Source: JAGLYZ01 sp049642725 (GTDB lineage: Bacteria > Patescibacteriota > Minisyncoccia > Minisyncoccales > JAGMDC01). Taken from it: DNA of 34,040 nt. The first letter of the stretch is position 1. Every line of letters starts with the position of its first letter. This document shows positions 28,258-34,040 of the stretch, piece after piece. Under the pieces are notes generated by a model. The model was not told the origin of the DNA. It saw only the letters and a list, made by a program, of their open reading frames with translations, and ran no database searches. The stretch covers positions 1 through 34,040 of the forward strand of contig JBARPC010000015.1 of the NCBI GenBank assembly GCA_049642725.1, in the 5' to 3' direction. Both the position numbers and the translations under genes were made by a program.

Positions 28258-31014
28258 CTACTGTGTTTGTCCCGCGCTCTCTAATATCTCACCGAGTTTT
28301 TTCATTTGTTCACCGTACAAAGCCCAATTGCCGCTGCGTTGAGCCTGTATAGCGCGATTAAAATAATCTTTGGCCTGCTGGATTAAATCCAAACCCGCAG
28401 AAGGTTTTACTGGAGCGAATTTAACTGCTTCCTGGTCAGCAGAGATTGCTCCGCCAAACACGTCGGCTAAGGCAAGCTCCAAGGTCTCTTCCATAGCAAT
28501 GCGGTTTTCGTGAGCAACAATTACTCTTTTTAATTCCGGTATCTTGCCGCCTTCAGCCCGCAGGTAAATCGGCTGAACGTAAATAAGCGATTCTTCAATC
28601 GGAATAACAAGCAGATTGCCTTTGATAACTTCAGAACCCCTCTGGTCCCAAAGGGAAATCTGGCGTGAAATATCCGCGTCCTGATTAATGCGATTGTTAA
28701 TCTGACTTGGACCAAAGACCAGTTTTTGCTTGGGAAAACGGTAAACCACCAACTGGCCGTAAAATTCTTTGTCATTGCGCGCTACCATCCAAGCCGAGAG
28801 ATTGTCTTTACCGCGCGGGGTAAAAGGAATCATTAAGATAAACTCTTCCTGCTCTTCGCCCGGCAGTTTCATAATCATATGTCTCATCATTGGGTCAGCC
28901 TCCGTTCCGCCTACAATAATCGGAATCTGCCACTGATCTTCTTTGTTATAAAAAATCTGCGCCTCATCCATATGATAAATCGTGTAAAGTCCGGTCTGAT
29001 AGGCGAATAAATCCTCTGGATATCTGATGTGAGTTCTCAAATCATCGCTGAGCTCGTCAAGCGGCAAAAACGAATCTTTAAAAATCTTGGCATAGGTTTT
29101 AATAACCGGATCGTCTTTGTCCGCAATATAAAACGTCATTCTTCCGTCATAAGCGTCAATCACCACTTTAACTGAATTTCTGATATAATTGATGTTTTTC
29201 CCGGGAAAAGAACTAAACACGTCTTTGACCAATTCGGCATAAGGATAACGATCTGAAGTGACGTAAGCGTCATAAATCCATTTCAATTTGCCTTCTTTGG
29301 TAATGACCATATAAGGATCGTGGTCCATGCTCAGGAAAGGCAGAACCCGCCTAACTCTTTCCTCTATATTACGGTAATACATTATTCTTGAATCTTCAGT
29401 GATATCGTTGGATAAAAGAATTTTCAGAGACCCGAATCTTAGGGCAAACAGCGCTTTGCGAAAAATTGATTCAATTTTTACGCCGCCTTCTCCTTCATAT
29501 TCTGTAAAGACATTTTCCTCGCCCGAGGGGTAATTAAACTCTTTTGCTTTGGTGTTGACCACCACCCAGTCGTTAGTCAGCTCTCCATAATATATTTCCG
29601 GTCGGCTCACTGCAAGCGATTCTATATCAGAGGAAGGTGGCAAATCTTTCAAAAACAGCACTGGCAAACCCTCTGGGGTTACCTCGTTAACCGGGCTTAA
29701 AGTAAGCCCAAAGCCGTGAGTAAAAGTAAGGCGCTCGTTGATAAAAGTACGTTGAGGCAGGCTTGTGGAATTAAGCTCTCTGGGAGAGAGCAAAACTTGG
29801 CGAAAATCGCCGTTTAACTGATAGCGGTCATTGTCAATGGAAACAAAATCATAGTAGGTGCGGATTTCCTGAAGCTGGCCAAAAGTATCAAGCAAGGGCT
29901 CGCGGTCCCAAATCCTCACATTTTTAATAGTGGAACGATTGTTGTTAATATCATCTATGGTAAGCAAGGCTTCGCCGGTTAAATCGCGCTCTGTTACCGT
30001 ATCCAGGATAAAAGCTTTTTGCGTGGCCTCAATATTGTGTTTAATATAAGGAGTTTCTTTAACCAGCTCGTTTGGTAAAACCACAAATCTCTGTAGGGCA
30101 ACAGGATACACCCAGCCGCCCAAAATTAAAGTTACGACATAAATACTGACAGCTAAAACAATAAAGCGGTTGCCCGGTTTAAAAATATTAAGCACAGCCA
30201 GCGCGGCAGCAACTGCGGCAACAAAAACGAGTATTTTCAAAAACGGCAAAACAGCATGAATGTCAGTAAAGCTGGCGCCGGTAAACGGTCCTGTAGAGCT
30301 ATAAAGCAAAGAGGGTATTTTGACAGCATAAATTTTAAAACTTGTTAAAATAAACAAAAGAGCAACCAGGATTGATAAATGAACCTTGGCAGTTTTTTCT
30401 ATTAACAGCGCTCCCGCAATGCCTGGCGTTGTGTCTCTTAAGGTAATGGCGCCCCGCAAAAAGTAAATAACAGCCGCGCTGATTAGAGACATAACAATAA
30501 TCCAAAACCCCAGCCCGAGCAAAAACTGAATAAACGGCAGACTAAAAAAATAAAAAGCGATATCGCGGCCAAATATCGGGTCAAACGCATTAAAAGGCAC
30601 TGCGTTAAAATACTTAAGCACTGTTTCCCATTTGCCTGCTCCGACCAAGCCGGTCAAAAGTCCGAATAACAGCGAAACCGGCAAAATGAATTTATCAATA
30701 TATTTCTCTAAATTTAACTCTCTAATCTGGCCGACTCCGCGCTGTACGCTTTCGCGCGAACGGATAACAAATGGCCTTGATACAACAAGCCGCTTGGTCA
30801 GCCAAAAATTACCGTAGATAATAAAAAAGCTCAAAATGCCCACTCCTAATCCCAGAAAGATTTTGGCGCCGAGAATTGTAAAAAAAATATTGCTAAAACC
30901 AATTTCCTCAAACCAGTACCAATCAGTAAGCATCCGAAAAATGCTAGGTACTATAAAAATAGACAGCAATATTAAGCCGTAAATAATGTAAGAAATAATA
31001 TGTCTTGAAGCCAT
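28258..31014 (-). CDS. UPF0182-family large membrane protein
   Basis: 918 aa, near the usual size for this family. The first ~330 residues hold seven hydrophobic segments, starting IIYGLILLSIFIVPSIFRML and followed by DWYWFEEIGFSNIFFTILG, a family hallmark. The remaining ~590 residues form a large extracytoplasmic region with recognisable family segments: IKHNIEATQKAFILD, NNRSTIKNVRIWDREPLLD, TFGQLQEIRTYYDF, YGELTNDWVVVNTKAKEF and RNIEERVRRVLPFLSMDHDP. The function of UPF0182 proteins is not established. Its promoter contains a palindromic operator candidate. recQ follows 11 nt downstream with no functional link that I know of. Confidence 0.93.
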   Translation of the reverse strand: MASRHIISYIIYGLILLSIFIVPSIFRMLTDWYWFEEIGFSNIFFTILGAKIFLGLGVGILSFFIIYGNFWLTKRLVVSRPFVIRSRESVQRGVGQIRELNLEKYIDKFILPVSLLFGLLTGLVGAGKWETVLKYFNAVPFNAFDPIFGRDIAFYFFSLPFIQFLLGLGFWIIVMSLISAAVIYFLRGAITLRDTTPGIAGALLIEKTAKVHLSILVALLFILTSFKIYAVKIPSLLYSSTGPFTGASFTDIHAVLPFLKILVFVAAVAAALAVLNIFKPGNRFIVLAVSIYVVTLILGGWVYPVALQRFVVLPNELVKETPYIKHNIEATQKAFILDTVTERDLTGEALLTIDDINNNRSTIKNVRIWDREPLLDTFGQLQEIRTYYDFVSIDNDRYQLNGDFRQVLLSPRELNSTSLPQRTFINERLTFTHGFGLTLSPVNEVTPEGLPVLFLKDLPPSSDIESLAVSRPEIYYGELTNDWVVVNTKAKEFNYPSGEENVFTEYEGEGGVKIESIFRKALFALRFGSLKILLSNDITEDSRIMYYRNIEERVRRVLPFLSMDHDPYMVITKEGKLKWIYDAYVTSDRYPYAELVKDVFSSFPGKNINYIRNSVKVVIDAYDGRMTFYIADKDDPVIKTYAKIFKDSFLPLDELSDDLRTHIRYPEDLFAYQTGLYTIYHMDEAQIFYNKEDQWQIPIIVGGTEADPMMRHMIMKLPGEEQEEFILMIPFTPRGKDNLSAWMVARNDKEFYGQLVVYRFPKQKLVFGPSQINNRINQDADISRQISLWDQRGSEVIKGNLLVIPIEESLIYVQPIYLRAEGGKIPELKRVIVAHENRIAMEETLELALADVFGGAISADQEAVKFAPVKPSAGLDLIQQAKDYFNRAIQAQRSGNWALYGEQMKKLGEILESAGQTQ

Positions 31015-31052
31015 AATTTAGTAATTTTTTGAAATATGCTTGCTCTGCTATA

Positions 31053-31081
31053 ATAATATGCGGCATTGCCGCATTTGTCAA
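31053..31081 (-). promoter_or_regulatory. UPF0182-recQ promoter with palindromic operator in the spacer
   Basis: TTGACA (31081-31076), exactly 17 nt, TATTAT (31058-31053). The spacer is almost entirely the palindrome ATGCGGCA-T-TGCCGCAT (31058-31074): 8-bp arms around one central base, and much more GC-rich than its surroundings. A repressor bound there would block both promoter boxes. The rest of 31082-31218 shows no gene or clear signal. Confidence 0.75.
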
Positions 31082-31219
31082 AATTTACTCTACCTTCATC
31101 AAAAATTTAATTTTTCTTTGGTGTAAAACAGCAAAGAAGTGATTATTAAAGAATTTATCTAAAAACAACTTACTTTTCATATCAATTTTTTTTATTTTTA
31201 CTTATTTACTGGACTTAAA

Positions 31220-31254
31220 AATCGCGACAAAATCACGACACTAATCACGACACT
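31220..31254. repeat. 12-bp tandem repeat at the end of the Fic gene
   Basis: AATCACGACACT occurs twice in direct tandem (31231-31242, 31243-31254), preceded by a diverged copy (AATCGCGACAA). The second unit overlaps the Fic stop codon. Confidence 0.75.
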
Positions 31255-32317
31255 AAATATTTAACACATAAAAACTTGCTGGTCCCCGCTCCTCTTTTTT
31301 TATCAATTTTGTTTTTAGAATTTCATTAATGTACCGTTGGGCCGTTCTTTTATTAATATTCAAAATATTTACTATATCATCACTTGTTATTTTGCCCATT
31401 GTTATTATAAAATCAACTATCTTTATTTGATTCTTATCCAAATATAGTTGTCTCCCAATTTTATTTTTCATTTTTACATCAAGACTTAACGGAATAAGTG
31501 TCTCCCGAACACGCTGCATTTCAGAAGTAAAACCCCAAACAAAATATTCAAGCCAATTGGTTAAATCTGCTTTCAAACATTCCTGATAATTTTTACCCAA
31601 ATGAATGGCTTTATAATAGGCCGGCCTATCTTGATTATAATAATCTTCCAGGGCAAATAACTTACGGAAATCATATCCTCTTTGGTAAAGAATAAGGGTG
31701 GCTAAAATTCTGGCTGTCCTGCCATTTCCATCGGCAAAAGGGTGGATAGCCGCAATTTCGGCGTGAGCAATACCAGCCACAATAACAGGACAAACATCTT
31801 CTTTTTTGACTTTATCTATCCAATTAACTAAGTTCTTAATTAATTTCGGCACATTTTTGGCTTCCGGTCCGGTATAGGATATTTTAATAATCTCTCTACC
31901 TCGACGACTAACCACATAAACCTTATCTTTTCTAAAATGACCGCATTTTTCCTCGGCAAGAGTATTCTTAGTTACCAGTCGATGAATTTCTAAAACTGTC
32001 TTAACCGTAATTTTTCGTTTTTTCTCTACAAATCTAAACACGTAATACATTGCCTCCTGATAGTTCTTTATTTCAAAAATATCTCGTTTAGGCGCATCAA
32101 CTTTCTGGCCAGTCAATATCTTTTCAACCTCGTAACGATTAAGGATATTCCCCTCAATGCTTGTAGAAGAGTGAATCATTCGAACCAAGGCCTGGCGCCT
32201 TAATTTTGCTTCTTGCTTGGGAAGAATTGAGGTATGCGAAACCAATGACCTAACCTCGGCAATCTCTATTAGGCGATTTAGAATTTTATGAGTAATTATA
32301 TATTTCGGCTTGAACAT
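31253..32317 (-). CDS. Fic-domain AMPylase, class II (self-inhibited), with C-terminal winged helix
   Basis: 354 aa. The catalytic motif HPFADGNGRTAR (HPFxDGNGRxxR) is intact, so it should transfer AMP to a hydroxyl side chain of a target protein. The N-terminal inhibitory motif (S/T)xxxEG appears as SSTSIEGN, about residue 50, before the Fic core, making it a class II self-inhibited enzyme. A flap segment (KVYVVSRRG, KISYTGP) lies between. The C-terminal ~65 residues are a winged-helix-like domain (IVDFIITMGKITSDDIVNIL, then NKRTAQRYINEILKTKLIKK), suggesting binding to nucleic acid. No antitoxin gene is adjacent, in line with built-in inhibition. Confidence 0.92.
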   Translation of the reverse strand: MFKPKYIITHKILNRLIEIAEVRSLVSHTSILPKQEAKLRRQALVRMIHSSTSIEGNILNRYEVEKILTGQKVDAPKRDIFEIKNYQEAMYYVFRFVEKKRKITVKTVLEIHRLVTKNTLAEEKCGHFRKDKVYVVSRRGREIIKISYTGPEAKNVPKLIKNLVNWIDKVKKEDVCPVIVAGIAHAEIAAIHPFADGNGRTARILATLILYQRGYDFRKLFALEDYYNQDRPAYYKAIHLGKNYQECLKADLTNWLEYFVWGFTSEMQRVRETLIPLSLDVKMKNKIGRQLYLDKNQIKIVDFIITMGKITSDDIVNILNINKRTAQRYINEILKTKLIKKEERGPASFYVLNI

Positions 32318-32339
32318 ATATTTTGATTCTCTTTTTTTT

Positions 32340-32348
32340 ATTATATCA
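32340..32348 (-). promoter_or_regulatory. Extended -10 promoter of the Fic gene
   Basis: TGATATAAT on the minus strand; no good -35 box. The predicted leader is about 16-20 nt. Confidence 0.45.
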
Positions 32349-32398
32349 CCCCGTTAGAAGTTTTGCTAATCCACACAGACTTTACCAAAAAATTTAAA

Positions 32399-32469
32399 CA
32401 TAATTTTATATTTATTAAATTTCTCTCAACTTCGGCCTAAATTTTAGTTATTTATCTTGCCTCTTGACA
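32399..32469. repeat. Divergent promoter repeat, copy 1
   Basis: CATAATTTTAT, TTCGGCCTAAATTTTAGT and ATTTATCTT, then CTCTTGACA, are shared with copy 2 (32810-32879) and, in the first part, with copy 3 (33494-33540). In copies 2 and 3 the leading CAT is the start codon of a minus-strand gene. Here the corresponding frame (32401-32366) stops after 11 codons. Confidence 0.75.
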
Positions 32470-32555
32470 GAGGGTCTATGGTTTGCTATTCTAATAATAG
32501 AATACATACGAAAAAGCACCTTTTAAGGTTTTGTCCTTACGCGGTGCTTTTTCAT
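32464..32555 (+). ncRNA. Candidate small RNA 1
   Basis: Promoter TTGACA (32464-32469), 17 nt, TATTCT (32487-32492); predicted start near 32499. The short transcript is mainly an 11-bp hairpin (GAAAAAGCACC, 32510-32520, with 32543-32553) with TAAGG-TTTTGT-CCTTA inside its loop, ending in a T-run. No start codon and reading frame of note. The hairpin can also terminate the convergent DUF167 gene. Confidence 0.5.
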
Positions 32556-32575
32556 TTTATATTCAAGTTTTTTTC

Positions 32576-32812
32576 TTAATTGCTTATTTCAAAAATCTTA
32601 TTTTTTTCTTTAAATCCCTTAATCAATCTAATTTTTGATTCAGGAATTTTGAAATGGGAAGCAAGGGCATTAATTACTGCTTTATTCGCTAAACCTTTTT
32701 TCGGCTTTACTTTAACCCGAACTTCAAAACTGTCTTTTGATTTTTCAATTACTTCTTCTTTATTTGAATTTGGGAAAACCTTAACCTTAATCGGCTTTAA
32801 AAAATTTTCCAT
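32576..32812 (-). CDS. DUF167/YggU-family small protein
   Basis: 78 aa, complete. VKVFPNSNKEEVIEKSKDSF, EVRVKVKPKKGLANKAVINA and LASHFKIPESKIRLIKGFKE, KNKIFEI follow the DUF167 pattern closely (KVxPxSxxxxv, then P-x-G-x-A-N-x-x-x, l-a-x-f-x-v-x-x-s-x-v-x-i-x-x-G-x-x-S-x-x-K). The family has a small alpha/beta fold of unknown function. It is a single gene between two copies of the divergent promoter repeat; its own start codon is part of copy 2. Confidence 0.88.
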   Translation of the reverse strand: MENFLKPIKVKVFPNSNKEEVIEKSKDSFEVRVKVKPKKGLANKAVINALASHFKIPESKIRLIKGFKEKNKIFEISN

Positions 32813-32879
32813 AATTTTATTTTACTAAATTCCCCTAAAGTTCGGCCTAAATTTTAGTAATTTATCTTATCTCTTGACA
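32810..32879. repeat. Divergent promoter repeat, copy 2
   Basis: Same segment as copy 1. The CTTGACAA core carries the plus-strand TTGACA; its reverse (TTGTCA, 18 nt before TAAAAT) can serve as the minus-strand -35 for the DUF167 gene. Two outward promoters may thus share their -35 bases. Confidence 0.7.
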
Positions 32880-33016
32880 AGGAGCATGGGTTTGATATAA
32901 TGAATATATCACGATGAGGGGACACACCTAAGGTTTTGTCCGAAGGTTAATGCCCCTCCTTATTTCTCCTTATTTGAAAACACCCCTGCAAGGTTTCGTT
33001 CTTATGGGGTTTTTTC
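32874..33016 (+). ncRNA. Candidate small RNA 2
   Basis: Promoter TTGACA (32874-32879), 16 nt, TATAAT (32896-32901), the best plus-strand promoter in the region; start near 32908. The ~110-nt transcript holds a hairpin GAGGGG/CCCCTC (32916-32921/32953-32958) whose loop contains AAGGTTTTGTCC, and a second hairpin ACCCC/GGGGT (32982-32986/33006-33010) with loop AAGGTTTCGTTCTTA and a T-run. No long reading frame; only ATG-AGG-GGA-CAC-ACC-TAA. It ends over the last codons of the NYN gene. Confidence 0.6.
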
Positions 33017-33496
33017 ATACTTCAATTTTTCTTTCAAGGTATTCATAAAAGCAATATTCGGAATAAATTTCCTTAAAAGAGATGAGTAATTATCCCAGTC
33101 GGGAACAATCAGTTTTAATAATTTGCCCTGTTTCTGAAGATACTCAATTAGGCAATGAAAGTCGCCATCACCGGAAACAATAACTGCCTTGTCATAGTTA
33201 GGATATTCAATCATTGCGTGCAAAACCAATTCAGCATCAACATTGCCTTTCACTTTGCCATCGGGTAAATAAAGAGTGGGTTTAAAAATTACAATATATC
33301 CTTGCCGTTGCAAAGAAGTATATAACGCTTCATTGCCGGTAACGTAGCCAATAAAAAGAAATACCTTGCTAACCCTATATTTATCCTGTAAATATTTTCT
33401 AAATCGTCCAAAATTAAGCACCCATCCTTGGTTACGAATTGATAAATTAAGATTTTGGCTATCTATGAAAGCGTAATTATTTTCTCGTTGGTTCAT
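33002..33496 (-). CDS. NYN-domain (PIN-like, LabA/DUF88) putative ribonuclease
   Basis: 164 aa. The metal-binding acids of the NYN fold are visible: D12 in YAFIDSQNLNLSI, D91 in GNVDAELVLHAM, and the pair in VIVSGDGDFHCLIEYL. KVFLFIGYVTGNEALYTSLQ and GYIVIFKPTLYLPDGKVKG are also typical. Members are predicted Mg2+-dependent RNases acting in RNA processing or decay, some regulatory. The stop codon lies in a bidirectional hairpin shared with candidate small RNA 2. The start codon is part of the third promoter-repeat copy. Confidence 0.88.
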   Translation of the reverse strand: MNQRENNYAFIDSQNLNLSIRNQGWVLNFGRFRKYLQDKYRVSKVFLFIGYVTGNEALYTSLQRQGYIVIFKPTLYLPDGKVKGNVDAELVLHAMIEYPNYDKAVIVSGDGDFHCLIEYLQKQGKLLKLIVPDWDNYSSLLRKFIPNIAFMNTLKEKLKYEKTP

Positions 33497-33540
33497 ATAA
33501 TTTTAATTTATTAAATTTCTCTCAACTTCGGACTAAATTT
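33494..33540. repeat. Divergent promoter repeat, copy 3 (partial)
   Basis: ATTAAATTTCTCTCAACTTC, then GGACTAAATTTTGATTATT, matches the first half of copies 1 and 2; the TTGACA portion is missing. It forms the leader of the NYN gene. Confidence 0.6.
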
Positions 33541-33543
33541 TGA

Positions 33544-34040
33544 TTATTCAATATTGTAAGTGAAAACTTTTACTGGAATTCCCTTTTTGTGGGCTTTATT
33601 AATAGTATCTTTTGTGCCCATACTTTCATTAACATGAAAAGCTATCAATTCATCTGCTACTTCTACAATCGCTGAATTTCTCTCATAATATGTTTCTTTG
33701 TTTAAAACCTTATTCTTTCGGTTCTCAACGAGAGATGGTGGATTTATTTCTTTGATTTTTGTTAATTGAGTAATAAGGTCTTTGGCTTGTTGTTTAGTAA
33801 TAACTCTTTCTTCGGCACGTTTATGATAATGTGAAGCAAAAATCTCTAAAGTAGTTGGAAGAAATACTTTAATCGTTTTAGCGGTTGGGTCTAATTTTAA
33901 TGCTTCGTCGGCAGCAATGGAATCAACATTTAAAGCTCCGCCGGTAATAATTCCGTCTCCTTTGTTTATAATTTCTCTTACATTATCTCTAATATCTTTT
34001 TCTAATACCTTATTTATTTTTCTCCAGCTTCCGCTAATAG
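33544..34040 (-). CDS. DprA/SLOG-like protein, 5' end outside the window
   Basis: A partial frame of 164 codons runs from the window edge to TAA at 33544. It begins ISGSWRK and contains GDGIITGGALNVDSIAADEA, a Rossmann-like nucleotide-binding loop with the GGALG-xDsxA pattern of the DprA/SLOG superfamily. YYERNSAIVEVADELIAFHV follows, matching the R-N-x-I-x-x-xxD segment. DprA loads RecA on incoming DNA, but stand-alone SLOG proteins have varied nucleotide-related roles. The insert between the two motifs (~60-120 in the visible part) is longer than in typical DprA. The N-terminus is needed to decide. Confidence 0.72.
   Translation of the reverse strand, partial: ISGSWRKINKVLEKDIRDNVREIINKGDGIITGGALNVDSIAADEALKLDPTAKTIKVFLPTTLEIFASHYHKRAEERVITKQQAKDLITQLTKIKEINPPSLVENRKNKVLNKETYYERNSAIVEVADELIAFHVNESMGTKDTINKAHKKGIPVKVFTYNIE

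Noticed and set aside
31220..31254. CRISPR-like repeat
   Set aside because: Units of 12 nt are in direct tandem with no spacers, and no cas genes are present.
31253..32317. Fic-type toxin-antitoxin pair
   Set aside because: No small antitoxin gene lies next to it, and the inhibitory motif is inside the same protein.

Overview
The window is AT-rich bacterial DNA with almost all genes on the minus strand. Genes are short and tightly packed, and the standard genetic code fits. Several proteins are of types I associate with Patescibacteria/CPR (Parcubacteria-like) genomes: a membrane-anchored Cys-rich protein with a PsbP-like tail, an AT-rich lipoprotein, a DUF4870 protein, a UPF0182 protein and a short RecQ. 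That assignment is inference; there is no rRNA or other marker here. I saw no tRNA, CRISPR array, insertion sequence or prophage.

Layout. 1-2.3 kb: a pyrimidine operon (dihydroorotase, then dihydroorotate dehydrogenase) behind a structured leader. 2.3-5.2 kb: a CDF transporter with a NifX-like tail, the YchF ATPase and a PocR-domain sensor. 5.2-13.3 kb: small and accessory genes, including the only convincing plus-strand protein gene (a lipoprotein), an encapsulated-ferritin-like protein, a Maf-type pyrophosphatase, a slipin, a Cys-rich membrane protein, a phospholipase C/S1-P1-like hydrolase with an Ada-like tail, and an orphan. 13.5-15.6 kb: an ECF sigma factor and its probable membrane anti-sigma factor, each preceded by the same ECF-type promoter. 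15.7-22.2 kb: a seven-gene envelope operon (MltG, three membrane-anchored unknowns, a YkuE-like phosphoesterase and an ABC exporter). 22.4 kb: a cold-shock protein.

The most interesting region is 22.8-26.3 kb. A PAS-PAS-GGDEF-HD-GYP protein, able in principle to make and degrade c-di-GMP, is followed directly by a promoter, a c-di-GMP-I (GEMM) type aptamer and an intrinsic terminator. The terminator's left arm lies inside the aptamer. Behind it lie a Gre-family RNA polymerase factor that appears to lack its catalytic acidic residues, and three receiver-domain genes, one of them half-length. This looks like a local circuit in which c-di-GMP relieves termination of an operon for transcription and signalling factors.

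26.4-34 kb: a GrpB-family protein, RecQ, a UPF0182 protein with a palindromic operator inside its promoter, a Fic AMPylase, a DUF167 protein, a NYN nuclease and a truncated DprA/SLOG-like gene at the window edge. Between the last few genes are three copies of a divergent promoter segment. Two of these drive short plus-strand transcripts with no protein gene, which are candidate small RNAs.

Intergenic regions share several recurring signals: an AAAGGTC heptamer or its core in eight 5' leaders, terminator tails that run straight into extended -10 promoters, and a dispersed ~30-nt repeat. No gap without a gene exceeds 300 bases; the larger gaps are described in the regulatory entries.
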